The notes: generated by a model from the sequence alone, not told the origin. DNA of 64,000 nucleotides from Gallaecimonas xiamenensis 3-C-1 (GCF_000299915.1 NZ_AMRI01000011.1:62001-126000), one strand, 5' to 3'. Shown: positions 42,800 through 53,999, counted from the first letter of the stretch. Program-made: numbers and translations.

Positions 42800-44719
42800 T
42801 TGAGCGACATGGCTAAAAATCTCATCCTTTGGTTGGTTATCGCCGTAGTGCTGATGGCCGTATTCCAGAGCTTCAACGGAACGGATGCCAACCGTTCCGG
42901 TGTGAGCTACACCCAGTACATCGAATGGACCGAGGCTGGTAAGGTCAAGCAGATCCAAGTCGACAACAAGACCGGGGTCGTGACTGGCCTGCTGACCGAC
43001 GGCCAGCGGTTTGAAACCGTGATCCCCGGCGGTTACGACAAAGATCTGATCAACGACGCCCGCAACCACAAGGTGGAAGCTTACGGCGTCAAGCCCGAAT
43101 CCCAGGGCCTGCTGACCAGCATTCTTATTTCCTGGTTCCCCATGCTGCTGCTTATCGGTGTGTGGATCTTCTTCATGCGCCAGATGCAGGGCGGCGGCGG
43201 TAAAGGCGCCATGTCCTTCGGTAAATCCAAGGCCAGGCTGCTTTCTGAAGACCAGGTCAAGACCACCTTTGCCGACGTGGCCGGTGTGGACGAAGCCAAG
43301 GAAGAAGTCTCCGAACTGGTGGACTACCTCAAAGACCCGTCCAAGTTCCAAAAGCTGGGCGGCAAGATCCCCAAAGGGGTGCTGATGGTAGGTCCTCCCG
43401 GTACCGGTAAAACCCTGCTGGCCAAGGCCATTGCCGGGGAAGCCAAGGTACCCTTCTTTACCATCTCAGGCTCCGACTTCGTGGAAATGTTCGTGGGTGT
43501 GGGTGCGTCCCGTGTCCGTGACATGTTCGACCAAGCCAAGAAGGCCGCGCCCTGCATCATCTTTATCGATGAAATTGATGCCGTGGGCCGCCAACGTGGC
43601 GCTGGCCTTGGCGGTGGCCATGACGAACGCGAGCAGACCCTCAACCAGATGCTGGTTGAGATGGACGGTTTCGAAGGCAACGAAGGCATCATCGTCATCG
43701 CCGCCACCAACCGCCCCGACGTGCTGGACCCGGCCCTGCTGCGTCCCGGCCGTTTTGACCGCCAGGTAGTGGTAGGCCTGCCCGATGTCCGTGGCCGCGA
43801 GCAGATCCTCAAGGTCCATATGCGCAAAGTACCGGTGGCCGACGACGTCGAGCCTGCGGTGATTGCCCGTGGCACCCCCGGCTTTAGCGGTGCGGATCTG
43901 GCCAACCTGGTCAACGAAGCTGCGCTTTTCGCCGCCCGCACCAGCAAGCGCCTGGTGGGCATGGAAGAGTTCGAAAAAGCCAAAGACAAGATCATGATGG
44001 GCGCCGAGCGCCGCTCCATGGTGATGACCGAGAAAGAGAAGGAAATGACTGCCTATCACGAGGCGGGCCATGCCATCGTCGGTCGCCTGGTGCCGGAGCA
44101 CGACCCTGTCTACAAGGTGTCCATCATTCCCCGTGGCCGTGCCCTGGGCGTGACCATGTACCTGCCCGAGCGTGACCGGGTCAGCCACTCCAAACAGCAG
44201 CTTGAGAGCATGATCTCCAGCCTGTTCGGTGGCCGCCTGGCCGAGGAAGTGATCTACGGTCCCGAAATGGTGACCACTGGCGCTTCGAACGACATCGAGC
44301 GTGCCACCGACATCGCCCGCAAGATGGTCACCCAGTGGGGCCTTAGCGAGAAGATGGGGCCGCTGCTGTACGCCGAGGATGAAGGTGAAGTCTTCCTGGG
44401 CCGCAGCGCCGCCAAGAGCAAGCACATGTCCGATGACACCGCCCGTGCCATCGACGAGGAAATCAAGCACGTCATCGACCGTAACTACCAGCGTTCCAAG
44501 AAGATCTTGGAAGAGAACATGGACATCCTTCACACCATGAAGGACGCGCTGATGAAGTACGAGACCATCGACGCCAAACAGATCGACGATCTGATGAACC
44601 GGCGCGAAGTCAGGGCCCCTGCCGATTGGCAGCCGCCCAAGTCCGATGACAACACCCCGGCATCGGGACAGGCTGACAAGCCGATGCATCCCACCGGTGG
44701 TGAGGCCCCCGCCAACTAA
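42800..44719 (+). CDS. ftsH: ATP-dependent zinc metalloprotease FtsH
   Basis: FtsH is the inner-membrane AAA+ protease for membrane proteins and regulators such as sigma-32 and LpxC. It has two N-terminal membrane segments flanking a periplasmic domain, Walker A GPPGTGKT, Walker [12 protein letters not shown], the SRH region and the zinc motif HEAGH. I use the TTG at 42800 (MSDMAKN, 639 residues) since AGAGG lies 9 nt before it; the ATG at 42809 gives the classic MAKNLILW start (636 residues) but lacks a well-placed ribosome site. The C-terminal tail is short and Pro/Asp-rich. Confidence 0.97.
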   Translation: MSDMAKNLILWLVIAVVLMAVFQSFNGTDANRSGVSYTQYIEWTEAGKVKQIQVDNKTGVVTGLLTDGQRFETVIPGGYDKDLINDARNHKVEAYGVKPESQGLLTSILISWFPMLLLIGVWIFFMRQMQGGGGKGAMSFGKSKARLLSEDQVKTTFADVAGVDEAKEEVSELVDYLKDPSKFQKLGGKIPKGVLMVGPPGTGKTLLAKAIAGEAKVPFFTISGSDFVEMFVGVGASRVRDMFDQAKKAAPCIIFIDEIDAVGRQRGAGLGGGHDEREQTLNQMLVEMDGFEGNEGIIVIAATNRPDVLDPALLRPGRFDRQVVVGLPDVRGREQILKVHMRKVPVADDVEPAVIARGTPGFSGADLANLVNEAALFAARTSKRLVGMEEFEKAKDKIMMGAERRSMVMTEKEKEMTAYHEAGHAIVGRLVPEHDPVYKVSIIPRGRALGVTMYLPERDRVSHSKQQLESMISSLFGGRLAEEVIYGPEMVTTGASNDIERATDIARKMVTQWGLSEKMGPLLYAEDEGEVFLGRSAAKSKHMSDDTARAIDEEIKHVIDRNYQRSKKILEENMDILHTMKDALMKYETIDAKQIDDLMNRREVRAPADWQPPKSDDNTPASGQADKPMHPTGGEAPAN

Positions 44720-44721
44720 GC

Positions 44722-44754
44722 CAAAAACCCCGAGCTTGCTCGGGGTTTTCTTTT
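44722..44754 (+). terminator. Terminator after ftsH
   Basis: AAAACCCCGAG and CTCGGGGTTTT pair around a TTG-type loop, followed by T-rich sequence, 15 nt before folP. Confidence 0.8.
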
Positions 44755-44769
44755 GAGGAAAAGACAGCG

Positions 44770-45573
44770 ATGAAAATGCCAGACGTCATGGGCATCCTCA
44801 ACGTCACCCCGGACTCCTTCTCCGACGGTGGCCAGCACAACCGCCTAGACGACGCCCTACGCCACGCCGAGCGTCTGATCGGGGAGGGCGCCGCTTGGAT
44901 AGATATCGGTGGCGAGTCCACCCGCCCCGGTGCCGCCGAGGTCAGCGAGCAGGACGAAGTGGACAGGGTGGCCCCTGTAGTAGAGGCCATCAAGGGTCGC
45001 TTTGACATCAAGGTGTCCATCGACACCTCCAAAGCCAAGGTGATGACCGAGAGCCTGCGCTTGGGCGCCGACATGATCAACGACATTCGCGCCTTGCTGG
45101 AGCCGGGCGCCCTGGCGGCGCTGGCCGCGTCCAAAGCCCAGGTATGCCTGATGCACATGCAGGGCCAGCCCCGCACCATGCAGGCGGCTCCGCGCTATCA
45201 GGATTTGATGGGGGAAGTGAGCCAGTTCTTGGTTGAAAGGGTTAAGGCTTGTGAAGCGGTCGGCATCAGCCGGGGCCGTATCTGGCTTGACCCTGGTTTT
45301 GGCTTTGGTAAGTCCCTCGAGGATAACTACGTCATGCTGAACCGGCTCAAGGAATTCAAGCAACTGGGCCTGCCGCTGCTGGTGGGCATGTCCCGCAAAT
45401 CCATGGTGGGTCAACTGCTGGGACGGGAGGTGCAAGAGCGCCTGGCCGGCTCTCTGGCCTGCGCCTTGATTGCGGTTCAGCAAGGGGCTGGTATTATCCG
45501 CGTCCATGATGTCCAGCAAACCCGGGATGCTATTCGGGTTTGGCATGCCACTGTCACGGAGTGTAAGGCGTGA
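44770..45573 (+). CDS. folP: Dihydropteroate synthase
   Basis: FolP condenses pterin pyrophosphate with p-aminobenzoate and is the sulfonamide target. The 267-residue TIM-barrel protein has [27 protein letters not shown], the SIDTSKAKV loop, [22 protein letters not shown] and IRVHDV. The N-terminus is about 15 residues shorter than in E. coli. GAGGAAA precedes the ATG. Its stop overlaps the glmM GTG by 4 nt; the ftsH-folP-glmM-secG order is the E. coli one. Confidence 0.97.
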   Translation: MKMPDVMGILNVTPDSFSDGGQHNRLDDALRHAERLIGEGAAWIDIGGESTRPGAAEVSEQDEVDRVAPVVEAIKGRFDIKVSIDTSKAKVMTESLRLGADMINDIRALLEPGALAALAASKAQVCLMHMQGQPRTMQAAPRYQDLMGEVSQFLVERVKACEAVGISRGRIWLDPGFGFGKSLEDNYVMLNRLKEFKQLGLPLLVGMSRKSMVGQLLGREVQERLAGSLACALIAVQQGAGIIRVHDVQQTRDAIRVWHATVTECKA

Positions 45574-46910
45574 GCGAACGTAAATATTTTGGCACCGACG
45601 GGGTTCGGGGCCTGGTGGGTGAAGACCCTATCACCCCTGAATTTGCCCTGAAATTGGGCTATGCCGCTGGCAAGGTCCTGTCCCGCCAGGGCACCAACAA
45701 GATTTTGATCGGCAAAGACACCCGCATTTCCGGCTATATGCTCGAATCGGCTTTGGAAGCCGGCCTGTCTGCCGCCGGCATCAATATCGAACTGATGGGC
45801 CCCATGCCCACCCCGGCGGTGGCTTACCTGACTCGTACCTTCAGGGCCGAAGCCGGTATCGTTATCTCCGCTTCCCACAATCCCTACCACGATAACGGCA
45901 TCAAGTTCTTCTCCACCGACGGCAGCAAGCTGCCCGACGCCGTGGAACTGGCCATCGAAGCCGAGCTGGACAAGCCCATGACCGGCATCAGCTCAGAGCA
46001 CCTGGGCAAGGCTCGTCGCCTGGACGACGCCGCCGGCCGCTACATCGAGTTTTGTAAGTCCAACTTCCCCAGCAACCAGTCCCTCAAGGGCTTGCGCATG
46101 GTGGTGGACTGCGCCCACGGCGCCACTTATCACATAGCCCCGGCGGTGTTCCGTGAACTGGGGGCCGAGGTGATCACCATCGGTTGCAACCCCGACGGCT
46201 TCAACATCAATGCCGGCTTCGGCGCCACCGACACCAAGGCTCTGTCAGCCAAGGTAGTGGAAATGCGGGCCGACTTCGGTATCGCCTTCGACGGTGACGG
46301 TGACCGCCTGATGATGGTGGACGGCAAGGGCCAATTGGTGGACGGCGACCAGCTGATCTTCATCATCGCCAAATACTGGCACCAGCAAGGCCAGCTGGAC
46401 GGTGGCGTGGTGGGCACCCTGATGTCCAACTTCGGCATGGAAGTGGCCCTTAAGGAATTGGGGATCCCCTTTGAGCGGGCCAAGGTAGGTGACCGCTACG
46501 TGCTGGAAAGCCTGCGGGCCAACGGCTGGATGTTGGGGGGCGAGTCTTCTGGCCACATCATCAGCCTCAAGCACACCACCACAGGGGACGGTGTGGTCGC
46601 AGCGTTGCAAGTATTGCAGGTGCTGATCGCCAGTGGCCGCAGCCTGGGTGAGTTGGCCGGGGAAATGCCCAAGTACCCCATGAAGCTTATCAATGTCCGT
46701 TACCAAAAAGGCCAGGACCCGGTCAGTGCTCCCCAGGTCACTGCCGCCGTCAATGATGCCGAGGCCAAACTGGCCGGCAAGGGCCGGGTATTGCTGAGAA
46801 AATCCGGTACCGAGCCGGTAGTGCGGGTAATGGTTGAGGGGGCCGACAGAGGCCTGGTAGATAGCTTGGCCAAAGAGATCGCCGAGGTTGTAACCACTGC
46901 TGCCCAATAA
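45570..46910 (+). CDS. glmM: Phosphoglucosamine mutase
   Basis: GlmM turns glucosamine-6-phosphate into glucosamine-1-phosphate for UDP-GlcNAc, peptidoglycan and LPS. The 446-residue protein has the N-terminal YFGTDGVRG, the phosphoserine loop [15 protein letters not shown] (about 96-110), the metal loop DGDGDR and the sugar-binding GGESSGHI, and ends with the phosphate-binding [13 protein letters not shown]. It starts at a GTG inside the folP stop, indicating coupling. Confidence 0.98.
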   Translation: MSERKYFGTDGVRGLVGEDPITPEFALKLGYAAGKVLSRQGTNKILIGKDTRISGYMLESALEAGLSAAGINIELMGPMPTPAVAYLTRTFRAEAGIVISASHNPYHDNGIKFFSTDGSKLPDAVELAIEAELDKPMTGISSEHLGKARRLDDAAGRYIEFCKSNFPSNQSLKGLRMVVDCAHGATYHIAPAVFRELGAEVITIGCNPDGFNINAGFGATDTKALSAKVVEMRADFGIAFDGDGDRLMMVDGKGQLVDGDQLIFIIAKYWHQQGQLDGGVVGTLMSNFGMEVALKELGIPFERAKVGDRYVLESLRANGWMLGGESSGHIISLKHTTTGDGVVAALQVLQVLIASGRSLGELAGEMPKYPMKLINVRYQKGQDPVSAPQVTAAVNDAEAKLAGKGRVLLRKSGTEPVVRVMVEGADRGLVDSLAKEIAEVVTTAAQ

Positions 46911-47023
46911 TTCGGCACTTGATTGGGATTTTTAAAAATCATCTTGCGGGGGGCGGAAGGCTTCGCTACTATCTGCCCCGCTTTCGAGGTGAAGGCCCAA
47001 AAGGCCAAGAAGCTCGGAGCCGC

Positions 47024-47054
47024 TTGACAGTGATTGTCAATCTGCGACAATCAC
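47024..47054 (+). promoter_or_regulatory. secG promoter with overlapping inverted repeat
   Basis: TTGACA (47024-47029) and GACAAT (47046-47051) are 16 bp apart. A perfect 9-bp inverted repeat, GTGATTGTC (47030-47038) and GACAATCAC (47046-47054), covers the spacer and the -10, so a regulator bound there would block the promoter. Confidence 0.65.
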
Positions 47055-47099
47055 GGCGCGGCGGGGACCACTCCCTGCCAGAGACAGGAAGCTGCTGAT

Positions 47100-47426
47100 A
47101 TGTACGAAGTTCTGTTAGTAGTGTACCTGCTCGTGGCGCTGGCCCTTATCGGTCTGGTAATGATCCAGCAAGGTAAAGGTGCCGATATGGGTGCGTCTTT
47201 CGGAGCAGGTGCCTCGAATACCGTTTTCGGTGCTGGTGGCTCAGGTAATTTCCTGACCCGTGCAACCGCGATAGCGGGAACGCTGTTCTTTGCCCTTAGC
47301 CTGGTGCTGGGTAACATGACAGCCAAACAGGCCAAGCCAGATGATCAATGGCAAAACCTGGAAAAGCCGGTAGCTGAAGAAGTTCAGCAACCTTCATCAG
47401 AGAAATCGGACGTTCCGACCAACTGA
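47100..47426 (+). CDS. secG: Protein translocase subunit SecG
   Basis: SecG is the small subunit of SecYEG that aids SecA-driven export. The 108-residue protein has two membrane segments (about 1-22 and 50-70) joined by the family loop MIQQGKGADMGASFGAGASNTVFG, and an acidic, Gln-rich C-terminal tail. The ATG at 47100 follows CAGGAAG. tRNA-Leu starts 16 nt after its stop, the same arrangement as E. coli secG-leuU. Confidence 0.96.
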   Translation: MYEVLLVVYLLVALALIGLVMIQQGKGADMGASFGAGASNTVFGAGGSGNFLTRATAIAGTLFFALSLVLGNMTAKQAKPDDQWQNLEKPVAEEVQQPSSEKSDVPTN

Positions 47427-47442
47427 TGTAAAAGAAGAATTT

Positions 47443-47529
47443 GCCGAGATGGTGGAATTGGTAGACACGCTATCTTGAGGGGGTAGTGCCTTAATTGGCG
47501 TGCGGGTTCAAGTCCCGCTCTCGGCACCA
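47443..47529 (+). tRNA. leuU: tRNA-Leu (GAG)
   Basis: An 87-nt class II tRNA with encoded CCA. The acceptor GCCGAGA pairs with TCTCGGC, the anticodon stem CTATC/GGTAG holds loop TTGAGGG with anticodon GAG (reads CUC/CUU), a long variable arm follows and the T loop is GTTCAAG-type. It sits directly after secG and probably shares its transcript. Confidence 0.97.
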
Positions 47530-47589
47530 AGATATGGCTCTTTGGCTTGATAAAAACCTTCAAGTCCAGTAAGATGCCGACCTGTTTGA

Positions 47590-47666
<77 letters not shown>

Positions 47667-47741
47667 AACAGCTCGTAGGTCGACAGATGATGTCGGTTTA
47701 CGGCGGGCCCCATGCGGGGTCAAATCAACGTAAGGTTGAGC

Positions 47742-47767
47742 AAAGCCCCGCATGTTCGGGGCTTTTT
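47742..47767 (+). terminator. Terminator after the tRNA pair
   Basis: AAAGCCCCG and CGGGGCTTT pair around a 6-nt loop, followed by TT; flanking AGCA/TGCT can extend the stem. Confidence 0.8.
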
Positions 47768-47812
47768 GCTATCTGTCGTCTACGAAGGCGCACCGCGCTT
47801 TTGTAAGGGTAT

Positions 47813-47836
47813 CGACTATGCTTTTGCGCGTAGTCG
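47813..47836 (+). other. Hairpin in the rimP leader
   Basis: CGACTATGC (47813-47821) and GCGTAGTCG (47828-47836) form a 9-bp stem (one G-U pair) with a 6-nt loop, no T run. It lies between two terminator-like hairpins. Confidence 0.6.
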
Positions 47837-47848
47837 GGCTGTGATACT

Positions 47849-47868
47849 GGGCGCTTCGCCCTTTTTTT
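47849..47868 (+). terminator. Terminator-like attenuator just before rimP
   Basis: GGGCG and CGCCC pair around a 3-nt loop and run into seven T. The T run ends 7 nt before the rimP ribosome site, so transcripts entering the rimP-nusA-infB operon must pass it. Confidence 0.65.
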
Positions 47869-47890
47869 GTTTGTGGAGAGGGGGTTGCCC

Positions 47891-48346
47891 TTGGCAAGAC
47901 TGGAACAGCAATTAACTGATATGTTGACCCCGGCGGTACAGGCGCTGGGCTTTGAACTGCTGGGCGTGGAAATGGCCCGCGCTGGCCGTTCTGCGACGGT
48001 GCGTATTTACATCGACAGTCCCAACGGGGTGACGGTGGATAACTGCGCCGAAGTGAGTCACCAGGTCAGTGCTGTGCTGGACGTCGAGGATCCCATCCAG
48101 AGCGAATACTTGCTGGAAGTGTCCTCTCCCGGCCTTGATCGGCCCCTGTTCGTACCCGCCCATTTCGAAAAAGTGGTGGGGTCCGACATCGAAATCAAAC
48201 TGGTTGTGCCGGTAGCGGGTCGACGCCGCTTCAAAGGCAAGCTGGTTGCCATTGAAGGCGACATGATCCTGTTGGCATATGAAGGCAAGGAAGACCGCTT
48301 CGCTTTCAGCAATATTGATAAAGCCAACCTGGTTCCTCAGTTTTGA
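47891..48346 (+). CDS. rimP: Ribosome maturation factor RimP
   Basis: RimP assists 30S assembly. The 151-residue protein shows LTPAVQALGFELLGVEM, the DNCAEVSHQVSAVLDVEDPI block and EVSSPGLDRPLF, all strongly conserved. I choose the TTG at 47891 because GGAGAGGGGG ends 6 nt before it and the resulting MARLEQQL N-terminus fits the E. coli length (150). Two other in-frame TTGs (47867, 47885) lie before or inside that Shine-Dalgarno. nusA follows after 30 nt. Confidence 0.94.
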   Translation: MARLEQQLTDMLTPAVQALGFELLGVEMARAGRSATVRIYIDSPNGVTVDNCAEVSHQVSAVLDVEDPIQSEYLLEVSSPGLDRPLFVPAHFEKVVGSDIEIKLVVPVAGRRRFKGKLVAIEGDMILLAYEGKEDRFAFSNIDKANLVPQF

Positions 48347-48376
48347 ATAACGGCAAAGGTGTAACGAGGCATCCTG

Positions 48377-49888
48377 ATGAATAAAGAGATCCTGCTGGTT
48401 GTCGACGCTGTCTCTAACGAAAAGGCCGTACCGCGCGAGAAGATTTTCCAAGCGCTGGAAGCAGCCCTGGCGACCGCCACCAAGAAAAAGCACGACAAGG
48501 AAATCGAAGTCCGTGTCGCCATTGACCGCAAAACCGGCGACTTCGACACTTACCGCCGTTGGCTGATCGTTGAAGACAGCAACGACGTCCTGGAGCACCC
48601 GCTCAAGGAAGTGTCCCTGGCCGCTGCCCGCGCCATGGAAGAAGACGAGTCTTTGCAGGTGGGCGACTTTGTTGAAGAACAGATCGACTCCATCACCTTT
48701 GACCGTATCACTACCCAAACCGCCAAGCAGGTTATCCTGCAAAAGGTCCGTGAGGCCGAGCGTGCCCAGGTAGTGGAACAGTTTGCCGACAACGTCGGTG
48801 AGCTGGTGACAGGTACTGTCAAAAAGGCCACCCGGGACATGGTTATCCTGGATCTGGGCAACAATGCCGAAGCCGTACTGTACCGCGACGAAATGCTGCC
48901 CCGCGAAACCTTCCGCCCCGGCGACCGGGCTCGCGCCCTGCTGTTTGCGGTCAGGCCCGAGGCTCGTGGTGCCCAGCTGTTTTTGAGCCGCGCCAAGCCG
49001 CAGATGCTCATCGAACTGTTCCGCATCGAAGTGCCGGAAATTGGCGAAGAGCTGATCGAAGTCAAGGGCGCCGCCCGTGACCCCGGCAGCCGTGCCAAGA
49101 TCGCCGTTAAGACCAACGACCGTCGCATCGACCCCATCGGCGCCTGTGTCGGTATGCGTGGTGCCCGTGTGCAGGCCGTTTCTGGTGAGCTGGACGGCGA
49201 GCGTGTCGACATCGTGCTGTGGGACGACAACCCGGCCCAGTTCGTGATCAACGCCATGGCCCCTGCCGACGTGGCCTCCATCATAGTGGACGAAGACACC
49301 CACGCCATGGATATCGCCGTCGAAGAGAGCAACCTGGCTCAGGCCATCGGCCGTGGCGGCCAGAACGTGCGTCTGGCCAGTCAGCTGACCGGTTGGGAAC
49401 TGAACGTGATGACCGTCGCTGACCTCAAGGCCAAGCATCAGGCTGAGAGCGACAAGGTGCTCAACACCTTTATGGCCAAGCTGGAAATCGACGAAGATTT
49501 TGCCTCCCTGCTGGTTGAGGAAGGCTTTTCCACCCTCGAAGAAATCGCCTATGTGCCGACCTCCGAATTCCTGGAGATCGATGGCCTGGACGAAGATCTG
49601 GTGGATGAACTGCGTAACCGCGCCAAGGCAGCCCTGACGACCGCTGCCCTGGCCACTGAAGAAAGTCTCGAGGGCGCCGAGCCCGCCGAAGACTTGCTGA
49701 ATCTGGAAGGGATGGAGCGCCACCTGGCCTTTAGGCTGGCTGCCAAAGGCGTCCGTACCCTTGAAGACCTGGCCGAACAAGGCGTTGACGATTTGGCTGA
49801 CATCGACGAGCTAGATGAAACCAAGGCAGGCGAGCTGATCATGGCTGCCCGCAACATCTGCTGGTTTGGTGACAACGCCGAGGCCTAA
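48377..49888 (+). CDS. nusA: Transcription termination/antitermination factor NusA
   Basis: NusA binds RNA polymerase and modulates pausing, termination and rRNA antitermination. The 503-residue protein has the N-terminal polymerase-binding domain, an S1 domain (about 135-200, [21 protein letters not shown]), two KH domains ([14 protein letters not shown] and [18 protein letters not shown]) and two acidic C-terminal repeats (about 360-500) as in enterobacteria. CGAGG precedes the ATG. In E. coli NusA represses its own operon, and the hairpins before rimP could serve this. Confidence 0.98.
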   Translation: MNKEILLVVDAVSNEKAVPREKIFQALEAALATATKKKHDKEIEVRVAIDRKTGDFDTYRRWLIVEDSNDVLEHPLKEVSLAAARAMEEDESLQVGDFVEEQIDSITFDRITTQTAKQVILQKVREAERAQVVEQFADNVGELVTGTVKKATRDMVILDLGNNAEAVLYRDEMLPRETFRPGDRARALLFAVRPEARGAQLFLSRAKPQMLIELFRIEVPEIGEELIEVKGAARDPGSRAKIAVKTNDRRIDPIGACVGMRGARVQAVSGELDGERVDIVLWDDNPAQFVINAMAPADVASIIVDEDTHAMDIAVEESNLAQAIGRGGQNVRLASQLTGWELNVMTVADLKAKHQAESDKVLNTFMAKLEIDEDFASLLVEEGFSTLEEIAYVPTSEFLEIDGLDEDLVDELRNRAKAALTTAALATEESLEGAEPAEDLLNLEGMERHLAFRLAAKGVRTLEDLAEQGVDDLADIDELDETKAGELIMAARNICWFGDNAEA

Positions 49889-49914
49889 ACGGGATCAACG
49901 GAGGAAAGATTTAA

Positions 49915-52572
49915 ATGGCAGAAGTTACAGTTGAAAAACTTGCCAGTGATGTAGGTACGCCGGTTGATCGCCTGATCCAACAGTTTGCCGAGGTTGGACT
50001 GAATAAGTCCGCCTCCGACGCGGTCAGCGAAGATGAAAAGCAGGCTCTGCTTAGCCACCTGAAAGAACAACATGGTGGTAGCGCTGGTGCACCCAACAAA
50101 CTGACCCTGACTCGCAAAACCAAAAGCACCCTCTCTGTGGGTGGTACCGGTGGCCGTACCAAGGAAGTGCAGGTAGAAGTGCGTAAGAAGCGCACCTTCG
50201 TCAAGCGCGACCCGGCTGAAGAACAGGCCCGCCTGGAAGCCGAAGCGGCAGAACAGGCCCGCCTGGAAGCGGAAGCCAAGGCCAAGCGTGAAGCCGAAGA
50301 GAAGGCCGCCGCTGAAGCCAAGGCCAAGCGCGAAGCCGAAGAAAAGGCTGCTGCCGAGAAGGCCGCTGCCAAGCGCGAAGCCGCTGCCCAGTCTTCTACC
50401 GCCGCCCCGGCCAAGAAGGACGACGCCGAGGCCCAGCGCCTGAAGGCCGAAGCCGAGGCTCTGAAGCGTAAGCAGGAAGAAGAGGCCCTGAAAAAGGCCG
50501 AAGCCGAAGCCGTGCGCCTGGAAGAAGAAGCCCGCCGCCTGGCCGAGGAAAGCGAAAAGCGCCTGGCTGAGGAAGCCAAGAACAAGCCTGCCGAAGATGA
50601 AGACGACAAGTCTACCTACGTCAAGGAAGCGGAAGTGGAAGCCGAGCGCGAGTCCGAAGGCCGCCGCCGTGGTGGCAAGAGCGCCAAGCCCCAAAGCAAA
50701 CGCAACAGCGACAAGCGTGAGCGTGATGCTGACCGCCGCAGCTCCCGCCTGCCCAAGAAGGGTAAGGGCCGTACCCCGGCTTCCATGCAGCATGGCTTTA
50801 ACAAGCCTGCCCAACCGGTAACCCGTGACGTACAGATCGGTGAAACCATCACCGTTGGCGAACTGGCCAACAAGATGGCGGTCAAGGCCACCGAAGTCAT
50901 CAAAGCGATGATGAAGATGGGCGCCATGGCCACCATCAACCAGGTGATCGATCAGGAAACCGCCCAGCTGGTGGCCGAGGAAATGGGTCACAAGGTGGTG
51001 CTGCGCAAAGAGAACGAGCTGGAAGAAGCGGTACTGCTGGACCGTGACACCGAAGCCCAGGTTCTGCCCCGCGCTCCTGTGGTGACCATCATGGGTCACG
51101 TCGACCACGGTAAAACCTCACTGCTGGACTACATCCGCAAGGCCAAGATCGCTGCAGGCGAGGCCGGTGGTATTACCCAGCACATCGGTGCTTACCACGT
51201 CGAGCACGAGAAAGGCATGATCACCTTCCTCGACACCCCTGGCCACGCCGCCTTTACCGCCATGCGTGCCCGTGGTGCCAAGGCCACCGACATCGTGGTA
51301 CTGGTGGTGGCTGCCGACGACGGTGTTATGCCCCAGACCAAGGAAGCCATCCAGCACGCCAAGGCGGCCGGTGTTCCCTTGATCGTTGCCGTCAACAAGA
51401 TGGACAAACCCGAAGCCGACCCGGATCGCGTTAAGAGCGAACTGGCTCAGAACGACGTTCTGACCGAAGACTGGGGCGGTGAAGTGCAGTTCGTACCCGT
51501 GTCCGCCAAAGCCGGTACCGGTGTTGATGACCTGCTGGACGCCATCTTGCTGCAGTCCGAAGTACTGGAACTGACCGCCGTCAAAGACGGTATGGCCTCC
51601 GGCGTGGTGGTGGAATCCCGCCTCGACAAAGGCCGCGGCCCCGTGGCCACCGTGCTGGTGCAGTCCGGTACCCTCAAGCAGGGCGATATCGTGCTGTGCG
51701 GCCTGGAATACGGCCGTGTCCGTGCCATGCGTGACGAGCGCGGCGGCGAGATCAAGGAAGCCGGTCCTTCCATTCCGGTCGAGATCCTCGGTCTTAGCGG
51801 CGTACCGGCTGCCGGTGACGAAGCCACCGTTGTCCGTGACGAGAAGAAAGCCCGTGAAGTGGCGCTCTATCGTCAAGGCAAGTTCCGTGACGTCAAACTG
51901 GCCCGCCAGCAGAAAGCCAAGCTGGAAAACATGTTTGCCAACATGGCCGAAGGCGAAGTGGCCGAGCTCAACCTGGTACTCAAAGCCGACGTACAGGGTT
52001 CTGTGGAAGCCATCACCGACTCCCTGCTGAAACTCAGCACCGACGAAGTGAAGGTCAAAGTGGTGGGCTCCGGTGTTGGTGGTATCACCGAGACCGACGC
52101 CGTACTGGCTGCCGCCTCCAACGCCATCCTCATCGGCTTTAACGTCCGTGCCGACGCTTCTGCCCGTAAAGTGGTGGAAAACGAGAACCTGGACCTGCGC
52201 TACTACAGCGTGATCTACGAACTGCTCGAAGAAGTGAAGCAAGCCATGACCGGCATGCTGGCACCGGAATTCAAGCAGCAGATCATCGGCCTGGCCGAAG
52301 TGCGCGACGTGTTCAAGTCGCCCAAGTTCGGTGCTGTTGCCGGCTGTATGGTTACCGAGGGTGTGGTCAAGCGCTCTGCGCCTATCCGTGTGCTGCGTGA
52401 AAACGTGGTTATCTACGAAGGCGAGCTGGAATCCCTGCGCCGCTTCAAAGACGACGTTGCCGAAGTCAAGAATGGCTACGAGTGTGGTATCGGCGTTAAG
52501 AACTACAATGATGTTCGCGCCGGTGACCAGATCGAGGTCTTCGAGGTCATTGAGGTTGCTCGGACCCTCTAA
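49915..52572 (+). CDS. infB: Translation initiation factor IF-2
   Basis: IF-2 brings fMet-tRNA to the 30S subunit and joins subunits with GTP. The 885-residue protein has an N-terminal IF2N domain, a long Lys/Glu/Ala helical region (about 95-240, heavy in [15 protein letters not shown]-type repeats), a second IF2N domain, then the G domain with [17 protein letters not shown] and NKMD, and domains II-IV. GGAGGAAAG precedes the ATG. Internal starts giving shorter isoforms exist in E. coli; I cannot place them here. The repeat region is genuine coding sequence. Confidence 0.98.
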   Translation: MAEVTVEKLASDVGTPVDRLIQQFAEVGLNKSASDAVSEDEKQALLSHLKEQHGGSAGAPNKLTLTRKTKSTLSVGGTGGRTKEVQVEVRKKRTFVKRDPAEEQARLEAEAAEQARLEAEAKAKREAEEKAAAEAKAKREAEEKAAAEKAAAKREAAAQSSTAAPAKKDDAEAQRLKAEAEALKRKQEEEALKKAEAEAVRLEEEARRLAEESEKRLAEEAKNKPAEDEDDKSTYVKEAEVEAERESEGRRRGGKSAKPQSKRNSDKRERDADRRSSRLPKKGKGRTPASMQHGFNKPAQPVTRDVQIGETITVGELANKMAVKATEVIKAMMKMGAMATINQVIDQETAQLVAEEMGHKVVLRKENELEEAVLLDRDTEAQVLPRAPVVTIMGHVDHGKTSLLDYIRKAKIAAGEAGGITQHIGAYHVEHEKGMITFLDTPGHAAFTAMRARGAKATDIVVLVVAADDGVMPQTKEAIQHAKAAGVPLIVAVNKMDKPEADPDRVKSELAQNDVLTEDWGGEVQFVPVSAKAGTGVDDLLDAILLQSEVLELTAVKDGMASGVVVESRLDKGRGPVATVLVQSGTLKQGDIVLCGLEYGRVRAMRDERGGEIKEAGPSIPVEILGLSGVPAAGDEATVVRDEKKAREVALYRQGKFRDVKLARQQKAKLENMFANMAEGEVAELNLVLKADVQGSVEAITDSLLKLSTDEVKVKVVGSGVGGITETDAVLAAASNAILIGFNVRADASARKVVENENLDLRYYSVIYELLEEVKQAMTGMLAPEFKQQIIGLAEVRDVFKSPKFGAVAGCMVTEGVVKRSAPIRVLRENVVIYEGELESLRRFKDDVAEVKNGYECGIGVKNYNDVRAGDQIEVFEVIEVARTL

Positions 52573-52586
52573 GGAAACAACACTTT

Positions 52587-52615
52587 AAGGACGGGGGCCA
52601 AGCGCCCCCGTCCTT
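52587..52615 (+). other. Strong hairpin between infB and rbfA
   Basis: AAGGACGGGGG and CCCCCGTCCTT form an 11-bp perfect stem with a 7-nt loop. The downstream T content is poor, so it may stabilise the infB end or cause partial termination rather than full stop. Confidence 0.6.
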
Positions 52616-52636
52616 GTCTTTATAAAGGCATAAATT

Positions 52637-53038
52637 ATGGCAAAAGAAGTCAGTCGTACCCGCCGTGTCGGCCAGGAGCTGCAACGGGAAATCGCGATGA
52701 TATTGCAGCGTGAGGTCAAAGACCCGCGCATCGGCATGGTCACAGTGTCCGGCGTCGAAGTGAGCCGCGACCTGTCCCACGCCAAGGTCTTCATCACCCT
52801 GTTCGACCAGGATGAAGCCAAGGTCAAGGAAACCCTCAAGGGCCTGCAAGAAGCCAAGCCCTATATCCGCAGCCTGGTGGGTGGCCGCCTGCGCCTGCGC
52901 ATCGTGCCGGAGCTTAAATTCGTCCACGACACCTCCCTGATTGAAGGTATGCGCATCTCCAATGCCGTCAGCCAGGCGGTCGCCGCCGACGAGGCCAAGA
53001 AGGCCGCCAGCGGCCGTGAGGACGAGGACAAGGAATGA
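52637..53038 (+). CDS. rbfA: Ribosome-binding factor A
   Basis: RbfA is a KH-fold factor for 30S (16S 5' end) maturation and cold growth. The 133-residue protein starts [20 protein letters not shown], has the conserved [26 protein letters not shown] and [13 protein letters not shown], and an acidic/basic C-terminal tail. Its stop overlaps the truB ATG by 4 nt. Confidence 0.97.
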   Translation: MAKEVSRTRRVGQELQREIAMILQREVKDPRIGMVTVSGVEVSRDLSHAKVFITLFDQDEAKVKETLKGLQEAKPYIRSLVGGRLRLRIVPELKFVHDTSLIEGMRISNAVSQAVAADEAKKAASGREDEDKE

Positions 53039-53967
53039 GCAAGCGCCGGTCCAAGGGCCGTCCTCTGGACGGTATCCTGCTGTTGGATAAGCCCCAGGGC
53101 CTGTCGTCCAACGACGCCCTGCAAAAGGTCAAGCGTATCTTCTTTGCCCAGAAGGCCGGCCACACCGGCGCCCTGGACCCGCTGGCCACCGGCATGCTGC
53201 CTATCTGTTTTGGGGAAGCCACCAAGTTTTCCCAGTACCTGCTGGACTCGGACAAGGGGTATCGGGTGATCGCCAAGCTGGGGGTGCGTACCGACACCTC
53301 CGACGCCGACGGTGAAGTGGTCGCCACCCGCCCGGTGACGGTGACCCCGGGTGATCTGCTCGAAGCCCTGGACCAGTTTCGTGGCCCCATCATGCAGGTG
53401 CCCAGCATGTACTCGGCCCTCAAGTACCAGGGCAAGCCTCTGTACAAGTATGCCCGCGAAGGCATAGAGGTACCCCGGGAGGCCCGGCCCATCACCGTCT
53501 ACAAGCTAACCCTGGTGCGTTTTGAAGGGGACGAGGTGGAAATGGACGTGGAGTGCTCAAAGGGCACCTATATCCGCACCATAGTGGACGACCTGGGTGA
53601 AGTGCTGGGCTGCGGTGCCCACGTTACCTTGTTGCGCCGCACCAAGGTGTCGGGCTACCCGGTAGAGCGGATGGTGACCCTGGAGCGCCTCGAAGCGCTG
53701 CTGGAGCAGGCCCGCACCGACGAGGTGCCTCCAGGCCAGTACCTGGACGGCTTCCTGTTGCCCATGGACAGCGCCGTGCAGGACCTGCCCGCCGTGGACG
53801 TACAGGCCGCCACCGCCTTTTACCTCAAGCAGGGCCAGGCCGTGCAGGTGGGGCTGGCGTCCAGCACCGGCCTGGTGCGGATCGTGGAAGAGGGCACCTT
53901 TATCGGTGTCGGCGAATTGGACGGCGAAGGCAAGCTAGCCCCCAAACGCATGGTGGTCAGCCACTGA
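53035..53967 (+). CDS. truB: tRNA pseudouridine-55 synthase
   Basis: TruB makes pseudouridine 55 in the T loop of tRNAs. The 310-residue protein has [17 protein letters not shown], the catalytic Asp motif [15 protein letters not shown], the [21 protein letters not shown] segment and a C-terminal PUA-like domain. It overlaps rbfA (ATGA). A separate promoter for rpsO lies just after its stop. Confidence 0.97.
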   Translation: MSKRRSKGRPLDGILLLDKPQGLSSNDALQKVKRIFFAQKAGHTGALDPLATGMLPICFGEATKFSQYLLDSDKGYRVIAKLGVRTDTSDADGEVVATRPVTVTPGDLLEALDQFRGPIMQVPSMYSALKYQGKPLYKYAREGIEVPREARPITVYKLTLVRFEGDEVEMDVECSKGTYIRTIVDDLGEVLGCGAHVTLLRRTKVSGYPVERMVTLERLEALLEQARTDEVPPGQYLDGFLLPMDSAVQDLPAVDVQAATAFYLKQGQAVQVGLASSTGLVRIVEEGTFIGVGELDGEGKLAPKRMVVSH

Positions 53968-53970
53968 CCC

Positions 53971-53999
53971 TTGGCAGCCCAGGCCCCATAGGGTAGAAT
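53971..53999 (+). promoter_or_regulatory. rpsO promoter
   Basis: TTGGCA (53971-53976) and TAGAAT (53994-53999) are 17 bp apart, immediately after truB and about 60 nt before the rpsO ATG. Confidence 0.75.

Noticed and set aside
47912-49780. A 622-codon minus-strand frame opposite rimP and nusA
   Set aside because: Antisense to two conserved genes; no domain visible.
50215-50600. Repeat array in the infB 5' half as a mobile or CRISPR-like repeat
   Set aside because: The repeats encode the Lys/Glu/Ala helical region that IF-2 proteins normally have; units are imperfect and in frame.
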